This document shows positions 16,810 to 23,761 of a DNA stretch of 64,000 bases, one piece after another. The notes beneath the pieces were generated by a model that did not search any database, was not told the DNA's origin, and saw only the letters and a program-made list of their open reading frames with translations. Source of the DNA: Salinicoccus hispanicus (lineage in GTDB: Bacteria; Bacillota; Bacilli; Staphylococcales; Salinicoccaceae); contig NZ_WUUK01000001.1 of NCBI RefSeq assembly GCF_009831115.1, positions 868,001-932,000 of the forward strand, given 5' to 3'. Within the stretch, counting starts at the first letter, position 1; every line of letters begins with the position of its first letter. The translations under genes and the position numbers were made by a program.

Positions 16810-17292
16810 ATGTATAAAAATCAATACAAACCATTCAAAACGATTGAAGATGCAAAAATCTATCTCGAGAACTACATCGACCTGAAAAACTATACTGTCA
16901 TTTCCAAAACTGACCTGTCGGAACTTAAAAACGATTTCTCGGATATCAACATCATCGATCAGCACTCGGACAACGCCGATCGTGATATAGAAAAACTGGA
17001 TTACGATGAAGGCAGCAGAAAAGATCTGATGACACATTATGAAAACGGTGCAATCATCATCTTCGAAGGTCTGAACACGGAAGACACAGACTCCCCTGAG
17101 ATGGACGCTGTAGGAGAAAAATCCACTAATGTAGTTCCCAGGGATGAGTATGACACCGAAGTGTTGGATGTAAACAGCGGTGAAAGAACCATGGTGAGTG
17201 TAGAAGATAACAATCCTGACATGATAACGGAAGATGAAGAGGAATACTTCAAGAAGCATGATGATGAAGAGGAGCAATTTATCAATAGGTAA
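16810..17292 (+). CDS. Acidic protein of unknown function
   Basis: A 160-residue soluble protein, strongly acidic, especially over its last 80 residues (EDEEEYFKKHDDEEEQF near the end). No signal peptide, membrane segment, cysteine or recognisable motif. GGAGGTC precedes the ATG with normal spacing, and a terminator follows the gene, so it is probably a real single-gene unit. It lies at the left border of the accessory-looking stretch. I do not recognise the family. Confidence 0.7.
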   Translation: MYKNQYKPFKTIEDAKIYLENYIDLKNYTVISKTDLSELKNDFSDINIIDQHSDNADRDIEKLDYDEGSRKDLMTHYENGAIIIFEGLNTEDTDSPEMDAVGEKSTNVVPRDEYDTEVLDVNSGERTMVSVEDNNPDMITEDEEEYFKKHDDEEEQFINR

Positions 17293-17336
17293 GCGAACTG
17301 GTTCTCTTTTCAATACGCTAGGGATTATATTTATCT

Positions 17337-17369
17337 AAAAGGGAGGATTAAAACCTCCCCTTTTTATTT
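17337..17369 (+). terminator. Terminator after the acidic protein gene
   Basis: AAAAGGGAGG-ATTAAAA-CCTCCCCTTTT followed by T-rich sequence. Confidence 0.85.
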
Positions 17370-17544
17370 CCTGATTCTATTGACATTTCCTCCGGTATGA
17401 GTCTATCCTACGTCTGCACAATTTTAAGCTGTATTTTCGAATGGCTTAATGTATTTATTGCAAGTAAGTTCAATAATCGAGATGCCTGATGCAATTAATA
17501 TCTAATATGATGATTTAAATACTGTTTGAAAGCATGGTGTATTT

Positions 17545-17763
17545 ATGAGAAAAATGAAACAATGGCAAAGGGGAGACTATTACGTTCAAGAAATCCAAGA
17601 TAAAAGAGACATTCACGAATTCAACGTAATATTGAATAATGAAGTGATTGTAACTATAATGCCAGATGATATAACTGAAATGAACGAAACGATTCGTAAG
17701 TTGGATGAGAACGAATCCATGATTAATGTAAAAGATAAGAATGGAGAGAGTTTCAACCTATGA
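17545..17763 (+). CDS. Small protein of unknown function (72 residues)
   Basis: A 72-residue charged protein, MRKMKQWQRGDYYVQEIQ at the start, with a possible short beta strand (FNVILNNEVIVTIM) and a helical C-terminal half. No ribosome binding site better than a weak GAAAGC is seen upstream, so the start and even the gene are uncertain. It is AT-rich compared with the flanking core genes and lies in a stretch with remnants of mobile DNA. No family recognised. Confidence 0.45.
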   Translation: MRKMKQWQRGDYYVQEIQDKRDIHEFNVILNNEVIVTIMPDDITEMNETIRKLDENESMINVKDKNGESFNL

Positions 17764-17766
17764 CAT

Positions 17767-17895
17767 TCACTTCTTAATCATGATATAATCGTGAAATCGT
17801 TTAGAATCTTTAATATGGCTGGTGTAGTAATCCCGATCAAGTAAAGCATGTGAGATTAACTTCTTGTTAGGAATAGAAACCACAATACTTGCCTG
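17767..17895 (-). pseudogene. Fragment of a decayed coding region
   Basis: On the minus strand an open run of 42 codons with no start codon ends in a TGA. Its composition is protein-like (contains IPNKKLISHALLDRDYYTS and KDSKRFHDYIMIKK). It begins right after an in-frame stop, so it looks like the 3' end of a lost gene. Parent family not recognised; it could also be chance. Confidence 0.3.
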
Positions 17896-18031
17896 TTAAA
17901 AATCAACGAACTACAATCACGTTTGATACCATTCAACAATAAAAAGCAGAAAACTGGAAACTCAGTGAACATATATAGGTATGGCACTGCACAATAAAAG
18001 GATGTGTATTGATACTTTAGGAGATGAAAGC

Positions 18032-18286
18032 ATGACAGAACCATTGGACCACCAATCAACAGGATATTTTGTTGAAGAGTACGAATCTGTCGAAAAATTG
18101 TTGTGTGAACGGGGATGGACACTGGAAGAATGTCTTGAAAGAATCAATGATCCACAACATATCATTAAGGATTTTCCTGTCGTTGTCTATGAGAATCCAG
18201 ATCTCTCGATATTTAAACTAGGATATTTAGAAGAAGGACTGACACCCTTGAACGTACTCGATGGTTTAAAAAGAAGTATCATTTAA
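18032..18286 (+). CDS. Small protein of a duplicated family, copy A
   Basis: An 84-residue acidic protein with no signal peptide or membrane segment. Its core (TGYFVEEYESVEKLLCERG, WTLEE, ERIND, then VVVYENPDLS and FKLGYLEE) is shared at roughly 60% identity with the 86-residue protein at 19437-19697. AGGAG lies eight bases before this ATG; in-frame ATGs further upstream have no ribosome binding site. A terminator follows. No family or function recognised. Two copies about 1.2 kb apart, inside a decayed-island setting, suggest tandem duplication or two related cargo genes. Confidence 0.65.
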   Translation: MTEPLDHQSTGYFVEEYESVEKLLCERGWTLEECLERINDPQHIIKDFPVVVYENPDLSIFKLGYLEEGLTPLNVLDGLKRSII

Positions 18287-18317
18287 AAACGAACTTGATG
18301 TTCGTTTTTTTATTTTT
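18286..18317 (+). terminator. Terminator of duplicated-family copy A
   Basis: AAAACGAAC-TTGAT-GTTCGTTTT followed by a T-rich run. Confidence 0.88.
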
Positions 18318-18423
18318 CTAGTCTTTTTGTCGTGTGGGTGATATTAATTGAAGTCTATAAATCAAAAAAATTTTCTGCAACATTCAGGGGTATGCTATTA
18401 TCAATAACTTAGGGGGATATAAT

Positions 18424-18636
18424 ATGGCTTCATTTAAAGAAAGAGCGAATCACTCAAGGTACACAAAAATTTTAGGATCGATCTTTGTTCTACCTATCAT
18501 TGCCCTGTTGGGATTTCTTGACGTCATCCCAGTATCGACTGAAGTAGCCTGGATTGCTCTAGCTGCTTTTGCAGTTGGGGTCGTTGTCCTTATTGTAAAG
18601 TTCAAAGGGAAAAATCCTGCTGACCAAATGGATTGA
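18424..18636 (+). CDS. Small two-helix membrane protein
   Basis: A 70-residue protein with two predicted membrane helices, about residues 17-34 (ILGSIFVLPIIALLGFLD) and 41-58 (VAWIALAAFAVGVVVLIV), a basic N-terminus and a short hydrophilic tail. TTAGGGGGATATAAT precedes the ATG, giving a strong ribosome binding site. It is transcribed in the same direction as its neighbours but separated from copy A by a terminator. No family recognised; a role at the membrane is all that can be said. Confidence 0.6.
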   Translation: MASFKERANHSRYTKILGSIFVLPIIALLGFLDVIPVSTEVAWIALAAFAVGVVVLIVKFKGKNPADQMD

Positions 18637-18639
18637 ATC

Positions 18640-19190
18640 CATTCTTAAGATGCATGAGGGGTATGCATTAAAAATAGTTACCTTGATGCATTAATCAAGT
18701 ATGTAGTGATACTACCCGCTTGTAAACAGAAGAATACAATAAATTCAGATATACTGAAGATATCAATGTTCAGTCCGGAACTTCAAACCGCTAGCGAAGG
18801 CAGGCCGCCTCTCCTGTTCATGCCTATCAATCTCCTCTTTAGGCACGAACAGGGTATCTTCGCAGACCAAAAGTGGATTGCACTTTTTGGTTCTCAATCA
18901 CGCACCCAATGTTTTGTACCATTCGCCACAGTAACAAATTGCTGACACATGATCATCGCACTCCCCTTAGCGAGCATTACAATCCAGCAGCCCCATTGGT
19001 TTCTTTCTATGAGATTGAAACGCCGTCACCATCCACCTGAAAAGAATACTCAGATGCACGATATCATTGAATTTTTAAATAAAACAAACGTATTGAGTAA
19101 CAGAGAAAAATCGAAGTAAATAAGATTGAACTGCAAGTGTTTTCTTTTTCCCGTGCTATAATGGGTATAGGCTGTTTCCAGGAGGATTAA
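18640..19190. other. 550-bp gene-poor, decayed stretch
   Basis: No intact gene with a ribosome binding site is visible on either strand. Protein-like fragments occur on both strands: the minus fragment at 18763-18897, and a plus-strand 56-codon frame at 18949-19119 (with HWFLSMRLKRRHHPPEK) that has an ATG but no ribosome binding site. This fits decayed mobile or foreign DNA. Confidence 0.45.
18763..18897 (-). pseudogene. Fragment of a decayed coding region
   Basis: On the minus strand 44 codons, opening after a stop and with no start codon, read with protein-like composition (CNPLLVCEDTLFVPKEEID, then RHEQERRPAFASGLKF) to a TGA. A second plausible piece lies upstream in another frame, as expected after a frameshift. 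Parent family not recognised. Confidence 0.35.
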
Positions 19191-19192
19191 TA

Positions 19193-19408
19193 ATGGTCGA
19201 TAAAAGCATAGAAATGCAATATAAGATCAATGAAGTCAGAGAGAAATATGCTGCTTTAATTGACTATGAAGAAGTCAAATTAACAGCCCCCAATCTCGCA
19301 GAAAACAAACGCGAAAAATTAGCGATGGACATTATACAGTTAGAAAAGGCAGAGGTGCTCGAAATTGAGCGAATATATAATAGATATAACCATGCTCACA
19401 AACGGTAG
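19193..19408 (+). CDS. Small charged helical protein (71 residues)
   Basis: A 71-residue, highly charged, probably all-helical protein (heptad-like runs over INEVREKYAALIDYEEVK and KLAMDIIQLEKAEVLEIE). Its ATG is preceded by CAGGAGG at good spacing. It overlaps the frame leading into copy B upstream of that gene's true start, so the two may be co-transcribed. No cysteine, signal or membrane segment. No family recognised; a small coiled-coil or regulatory protein is possible. Confidence 0.6.
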   Translation: MVDKSIEMQYKINEVREKYAALIDYEEVKLTAPNLAENKREKLAMDIIQLEKAEVLEIERIYNRYNHAHKR

Positions 19409-19436
19409 ATGCATCCATATAGAGGAGATCAGAGAG

Positions 19437-19697
19437 ATGCACAATAAAGAAGAGATCGAAGGAATCGGAACAGGATACTTCGTTGAAAGATATGACTCGT
19501 TTGAGAAATTATTATGCGAGCGTGGCTGGACACTCGAAGAATATATAGAACGGATTAACGATTCAAGTCATAGACTGATTCAAAACCTGCCTGTCATTGT
19601 TTATGAGAATCCTGAACTTTCACTTTTTAAAGTAGGATACCTTGAAGAAGATGCGACTCCAATGAAAGTTCTTGATACATTGAAAGGAACCATATAG
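19437..19697 (+). CDS. Small protein of a duplicated family, copy B
   Basis: An 86-residue paralogue of the protein at 18032-18286. Shared blocks are TGYFVE-Y-S-EKLLCERGWTLEE, ERIND, VYENP-LS-FK-GYLEE and the VLD-LK C-terminus; the N-terminal ~12 residues differ. AGAGGAG lies a few bases before the ATG, and a good terminator follows. Conservation of the same residues in both copies implies selection on protein sequence. Function unknown. It sits 28 bases after the 71-residue protein, probably in one operon. Confidence 0.68.
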   Translation: MHNKEEIEGIGTGYFVERYDSFEKLLCERGWTLEEYIERINDSSHRLIQNLPVIVYENPELSLFKVGYLEEDATPMKVLDTLKGTI

Positions 19698-19704
19698 TTT
19701 TTAT

Positions 19705-19732
19705 CAGCGGACTCTGTGTCCGCTTTTTTTAT
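19705..19732 (+). terminator. Terminator of duplicated-family copy B
   Basis: AGCGGACTCTGTGTCCGCT stem followed by TTTTTTT. Confidence 0.9.
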
Positions 19733-19850
19733 ACACTTTTAAATGGACACCAAGACTGCAAAAAGGATGCATCCCATGCTGAAATAACTACACTAGAGAA
19801 TATATTAGAAGCATATGATCTTTCGAATCAAAAAATAATTGAAGTTATAA

Positions 19851-19952
19851 ACAACTAAAAGATACTTGAAAGCGTATGCTTCAAGGTTTACAGAGGACGC
19901 TTGGGGTCAATATGGGGCCAAAAAGGGGACAGACAAAATAAAAACCCAGTAA
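19851..19952 (+). pseudogene. Integrase-like C-terminal remnant next to tRNA-Ser
   Basis: 33 codons ending in TAA, containing KAYASRFTEDAWGQYGAKKG and then TDKIKTQ. I recognise this as resembling the C-terminal tail of tyrosine-type phage/island integrases (aromatic, Gly- and Lys-rich). The rest of the enzyme is missing. It stops 24 bp beyond the 3' end of tRNA-Ser(GCU) and is oriented towards it, the usual position of an integrase beside an attachment site. Family assignment is tentative because no catalytic residue remains. Confidence 0.45.
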
Positions 19953-19972
19953 CCACGGGGGTTACTGGGTTT
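19942..19972. terminator. Hairpin between integrase remnant and tRNA-Ser
   Basis: AACCCAGTAACC pairs with GGTTACTGGGTT. It lies immediately after the 3' end of tRNA-Ser on the minus strand and is followed there by a T-rich run, so it probably ends the tRNA transcript. Confidence 0.8.
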
Positions 19973-19976
19973 GTAG

Positions 19977-20063
19977 CGGAGATGGAGGGATTTGAACCCT
20001 CGCGCCGCAGAACGACCTACACCCTTAGCAGGGGCGCCTCTTCAGCCACTTGAGTACATCTCC
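19977..20063 (-). tRNA. tRNA-Ser(GCU)
   Basis: An 87-nt class II tRNA, acceptor GGAGATG/CATCTCC, anticodon GCT in CTGCTAA, long variable arm, GTTCAAATC T-loop. No CCA is encoded. It is the probable attachment gene of the neighbouring remnant. Confidence 0.94.
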
Positions 20064-20064
20064 A

Positions 20065-20139
20065 TGGCTCCACAGGTAGGACTCGAACCTACGACCGATC
20101 GGTTAACAGCCGATAGCTCTACCACTGAGCTACTGTGGA
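20065..20139 (-). tRNA. tRNA-Asn(GUU), copy 2
   Basis: A 75-nt gene with CCA, identical to 13008-13082 and in the same orientation. It is first in a two-gene transcript with tRNA-Ser. Confidence 0.95.
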
Positions 20140-20169
20140 ACAATGTTATTTTTCAATCGAACATTTACA

Positions 20170-20197
20170 ATTATAACAATTCCACACGTTTTTTCAA
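20170..20197 (-). promoter_or_regulatory. Promoter of tRNA-Asn-tRNA-Ser
   Basis: TTGAAA and a consensus TATAAT separated by 16 bases on the minus strand, about 30 bases before tRNA-Asn. Confidence 0.75.
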
Positions 20198-20225
20198 CCG
20201 TTATTTAACATTTTTTAATTTAAAT

Positions 20226-20822
20226 TTACACCCTGTCCCTGATTTGCAGCCCATTTATGTAGTTGATGTACGAATGATAGATGGATTCATTGATCTGGGC
20301 GACTTCTCCCCTGCCCGCCATGGGGTACTGAAAGTGCATATTCATCTCTTTCTTTTGATACTTTTCCTTCTGCTGGTTGAATTTATAATGAAGTTTCAGT
20401 GCATTCAGATACTGGTTATTGAAAGAAGCGTAGGATATATCGATGATCCGCTCTTCATTATTTGAAAACTGCACACGTGTCATCCCTTCGTCATTCGAAT
20501 AGGATTGAATGTGCTTGATATTGAACCAGTTGTTCTCACTGACCCTGTCGGAATGTGTGCAGAAGTAGATGTATGATCCAAACAGGTCGACTATGATCGG
20601 CACTTTGCTTGTGATGCCGGTAAGCGTTTTACTCAAGTCCTTACGCGCTGCATAGTTCTGTGAATGGTTTCTACAGTTACGTTCAATCAGCTTATTCGGT
20701 GTAAGCCTGCAGTCGATGCCTTCCCCATATGCTTCCCCAACTCTGCTTTCAATGTAGCTCCCGTTAACGACCGGCACAATGTACATCGTTTCCTCATGTA
20801 TCTGATAATGTAATCTGTTCAT
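20226..20822 (-). CDS. comK: Competence transcription factor ComK
   Basis: About 198 residues matching ComK along its length. Visible are the N-terminal YIVPVVNGSYIESRV region, the ERNCRNHSQNYAARK segment (compare RSCRFFGSSYAGRK in Bacillus), KVPIIVDLFGSYIYFCTHS, and the VQFSNNEERIIDISYASFNNQ block. ComK is the master activator of DNA-uptake genes, binding AT-boxes as a tetramer. The start is the second of two adjacent ATGs, six bases after GGGG. It is divergent from an IDEAL-domain gene. The low-C-content C-terminal tail is longer than in B. subtilis. Confidence 0.88.
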   Translation of the reverse strand: MNRLHYQIHEETMYIVPVVNGSYIESRVGEAYGEGIDCRLTPNKLIERNCRNHSQNYAARKDLSKTLTGITSKVPIIVDLFGSYIYFCTHSDRVSENNWFNIKHIQSYSNDEGMTRVQFSNNEERIIDISYASFNNQYLNALKLHYKFNQQKEKYQKKEMNMHFQYPMAGRGEVAQINESIYHSYINYINGLQIRDRV

Positions 20823-21029
20823 CATGATCCCCTTTTTCAAATATTCCAACATCTTCATGATATCACATAAGTTTATAAATGTTAACTAAATATAATAATG
20901 ATGTTAAATATTTACTTCATGTAGTAAAATTACAATAATAAATAATCTAAATATTCAAAACTTAGTTTGACCAAACCTATTTCGTGTTATATAATTTGTA
21001 ACAACCAAATGATGAAGGGGGATTTAGGG

Positions 21030-21254
21030 ATGAATAAACAAGTATACCCGGTTAACCAGTTGCGTGTCTTCATCAATACAATCAACGACCTGTCCGCTGA
21101 ACTGCTGCTCCAGGAAGCTATGGATGACTACAATCGCAATAGATACAATGAAAAGATTGAAGAGGCACTCATAGAGAAGGATCAGGAGAAGTTCATGACC
21201 TATACATCACTGCTGAAGGAATTGACAAATGAAGATGAAGACGACGCTCAATAG
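21030..21254 (+). CDS. IDEAL-domain small protein
   Basis: A 74-residue protein whose central region (AELLLQEAMDDYNRNRYNEK and IEEALIEKDQEKF) fits the IDEAL domain, a short helical motif of Firmicutes proteins with poorly known roles. GGGGGATT precedes the ATG; the frame is open upstream but without a ribosome binding site. It lies head-to-head with comK, an arrangement I recall from other staphylococci, and may share its control region. A regulatory link to competence is inference from position only. Confidence 0.72.
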   Translation: MNKQVYPVNQLRVFINTINDLSAELLLQEAMDDYNRNRYNEKIEEALIEKDQEKFMTYTSLLKELTNEDEDDAQ

Positions 21255-21262
21255 ACAAGAAA

Positions 21263-21319
21263 AAAGCTGACTTTCAATTTGTACAATGTACATATTATTG
21301 AGAGCCAGCTTATTTTTTT
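21263..21319. terminator. Bidirectional terminator between IDEAL gene and lplA
   Basis: AAGCTGACTTTCAAT pairs with ATTGAGAGCCAGCTT, enclosing a smaller TGTACA-ATG-TACA helix, followed by TATTTTTTTA on the plus strand. Confidence 0.82.
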
Positions 21320-22307
21320 ATGCGATGAGATTTAAAAACTCTTCCCGTGTAATTCTGCCTAGATAGAAACTGATATCCAGATCGTCAAGCGCACGATCGA
21401 TTGCTTCCTTGTTATGCTCTACACCGACAAGCTTCTCTTCAATGACATCCACTTCCCCTACTCCGAAGAAATCACCGAAAATTTTAGCCTGTTCAATTCT
21501 GCCTTTTCTGACATCCAATCTGACATCCAGCAGACCTGCATCGAACTTGTGGGAAGCGTTGAAGTTGTACTTCGGATTTCTGCCGTAGTTCCAGTCCCAT
21601 GTCTGATACTTTTCCTCGGCCAGCTTTCTGATCTTTTCCCAATCTTCTTCTGTCAGTACATATTCTTCGATATTGTCTTTGCCGTTAAAAATATACTCTA
21701 GAATCTTCTCTTTGAATACCTCGATATCAAGTTTATCTTCCATATAATCATTGATATTGGCAACTCGGGATCGGACTGATTTTATACCTTTTGATTCGAT
21801 TTTCTTAGGGTTCACCTTCAAGGCATTCTGCACTTCGGAAATATCACTATCAAGCATGAGTGTGCCATGCGAGAACATCCTGCCCTTCAGGCTGAACATT
21901 GCGTTGCCGGAAACTTTCTTGCCGTCGATCTCAAGGTCGTTTCTGCCGGAAAGCTCTGCGTCTACTCCCATATCCTGCAGTACATCAACAATCGGCTGGG
22001 TGAACTTTCTGAAGTTGTGGAAACTTTCACCATCATCTTCAGTGATGAAGCTGAAATTCAAGTTACCTTCATCGTGATAGACTGCACCGCCTCCGGATAC
22101 GCGGCGAACGACTTTAATACCATTCTCCTGGATATATGACTCATTGATCTCCTCGATGGTATTCTGATTCTTGCCGATGATGATTGATGGCTGATTGACA
22201 TAGAATAGGAAATACGAATCATCTGTCGGAATTTCTCGCAGTACGTATTCCTCCATGGCCAGATTGATCATCGGATCTGTAATATTGTTGTTTGATATGA
22301 ACTTCAT
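21318..22307 (-). CDS. lplA: Lipoate--protein ligase
   Basis: A 329-residue LplA-type ligase. The conserved RRVSGGGAVYHDEGNLNFSF (about residues 72-91) contains the lipoyl-AMP-binding glycine loop, with KKVSGNAMF further on. A C-terminal accessory domain is present. It attaches free lipoate to lipoyl domains of 2-oxoacid dehydrogenases and GcvH. The ATG at 22307 has AAGGAGGC upstream; the extension to 22364 overlaps the preceding terminator and is rejected. It follows hemY but is separated from it by that terminator. Confidence 0.92.
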   Translation of the reverse strand: MKFISNNNITDPMINLAMEEYVLREIPTDDSYFLFYVNQPSIIIGKNQNTIEEINESYIQENGIKVVRRVSGGGAVYHDEGNLNFSFITEDDGESFHNFRKFTQPIVDVLQDMGVDAELSGRNDLEIDGKKVSGNAMFSLKGRMFSHGTLMLDSDISEVQNALKVNPKKIESKGIKSVRSRVANINDYMEDKLDIEVFKEKILEYIFNGKDNIEEYVLTEEDWEKIRKLAEEKYQTWDWNYGRNPKYNFNASHKFDAGLLDVRLDVRKGRIEQAKIFGDFFGVGEVDVIEEKLVGVEHNKEAIDRALDDLDISFYLGRITREEFLNLIA

Positions 22308-22320
22308 TGAATCTGCCTCC

Positions 22321-22366
22321 TTAAGAAAATGCCCTGATATTATACATGATAACATCCAGGGCATTT
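22321..22366 (-). terminator. Terminator of the hem cluster
   Basis: AAATGCCCTG and CAGGGCATTT flank a 20-base loop; on the minus strand TTTTCTT follows. It lies after hemY. Confidence 0.8.
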
Positions 22367-22378
22367 CTTGCCATCTTA

Positions 22379-23743
22379 TTAGTCCAGTGATTCCACCGCT
22401 TCTTTTGCCTGCCTGATGCAGTCCGGCAGTCCGACACCGCTATGGGAAGCGCCTGTCAGCACCACTCCCGGATAATGTTCAGCCATATAGTCATGAATAC
22501 CGCTGATCATTTCCTTATGCCCTACCTTGTACTGTGGCATGGAGTGCTTCAGTCTGGTCACGATTGTGAATTCCGGTTCTCCGTTGATTGTCATTACATT
22601 ATCGAGATCCTTGCGTGCCAGACGCACAATATCTTCATCATCCTTCTCATCGACGATGTAGTCGCCGGGACGACCGACATATGCTCTCAGCAATGTCTTG
22701 CCCTGTGGCGCGGCATGCGCCCACTTCTTGTTCGTCCATGTACATGCAGTGATGGCAGTATCCATTTTTCTGCTGACTACAAACCCTGTCCCATCGATAT
22801 CATTCTCCACCTGCTGGTCTTCAAACGCCATGACAACTGTCGCCACGCTTGTCGCTTTCATATGCTTGAAGTATTCGAACGGCAGGTCTTGGAACCATCT
22901 CTTATACTGGAAATGAGGCGTCGTCACAATGATGTTGTCATAGGATTTTGCTTCTCCATTGACTTGCATCGTGTAGCCTGAACCATCCCGTGCAATCGAT
23001 TCAACATCATGTTCAAAGAAAGTGGAGACTCCGTTTTCTTCTATGAAAAAAAGCAGCTCGTCAATAAAGGACTGGAGTCCATGCTTGAACTGCAGAAATT
23101 GGCCCTGCTTCTTGCCTTCAGTTTTAGGAGCATTCTTTTTCTGATTGTACATCCCTTTGATCAGGCTGCCATGTGTCTCTTCCATTTCCTTGAAGTTCGG
23201 GAATGTAGACATCAGACTCAGCTCATCGATATTAGTGGCGTATATTCCTGATAACAGTGGTTCAATGACATTTTCGAGCATTTCGTCGCCAACTCTATTT
23301 CTAAAAAACCTGCCGACAGATATATCAGTATATATCGGCAGCGGCTTCTTCAGGAAATCAAACCCTGTTCTCAGTTTGGCACGGGCTGACACGAGGTCTG
23401 TCGTCAGAAATGGGGCCAGCTCGGTCGGTATACCGAGCACTGCACCTTTTGGCATTGACGACAGCTTGTTATTTACATAGATATATGAAGTGCCCGTCTG
23501 ATTGCGGACAAGATCATCACCAAGGCCGATCTCTTCAGCCAGTTCAGTCATTATCTGCTTTCTGGCCAGATACGATTCAGGACCGAGCTCGATTGTATAT
23601 CCATCCTGACGGTGGGTTCTGATCTTTCCGCCCGCCCGATCGCTCTTTTCGAAAAGATCCACTTCAACATCATCATGCTTCGACAAATAATGTGCCGCCG
23701 ACAATCCTGTAATACCGGCACCTATAACTGCTACTTTTCTCAC
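22379..23743 (-). CDS. hemY: Coproporphyrinogen III oxidase (HemY/CgoX type)
   Basis: A 454-residue FAD enzyme of usual length. The dinucleotide-binding motif is VAVIGAGITGLSAAHYLSK at residues 4-22, with the ELGPESYLARK family segment near residue 55 and the C-terminal LTGASHSGVGLPDCIRQ FAD-contact block. In Gram-positives the HemY-type enzyme oxidises coproporphyrinogen III to coproporphyrin III. It is last in the hemE-hemH-hemY cluster, which together represents the coproporphyrin-dependent route; HemQ/ChdC is not in this window. Confidence 0.95.
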   Translation of the reverse strand: MRKVAVIGAGITGLSAAHYLSKHDDVEVDLFEKSDRAGGKIRTHRQDGYTIELGPESYLARKQIMTELAEEIGLGDDLVRNQTGTSYIYVNNKLSSMPKGAVLGIPTELAPFLTTDLVSARAKLRTGFDFLKKPLPIYTDISVGRFFRNRVGDEMLENVIEPLLSGIYATNIDELSLMSTFPNFKEMEETHGSLIKGMYNQKKNAPKTEGKKQGQFLQFKHGLQSFIDELLFFIEENGVSTFFEHDVESIARDGSGYTMQVNGEAKSYDNIIVTTPHFQYKRWFQDLPFEYFKHMKATSVATVVMAFEDQQVENDIDGTGFVVSRKMDTAITACTWTNKKWAHAAPQGKTLLRAYVGRPGDYIVDEKDDEDIVRLARKDLDNVMTINGEPEFTIVTRLKHSMPQYKVGHKEMISGIHDYMAEHYPGVVLTGASHSGVGLPDCIRQAKEAVESLD

Positions 23744-23761
23744 TATAATCAGCCTTCTTTA

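Noticed and set aside
18706-18945. 79-codon plus-strand frame in the gene-poor stretch
   Set aside because: No ribosome binding site, odd composition, and the opposite strand reads as a more protein-like fragment.
18949-19119. 56-codon plus-strand frame with a basic His-rich segment
   Set aside because: Has an ATG but no ribosome binding site; kept only as part of the decayed stretch.
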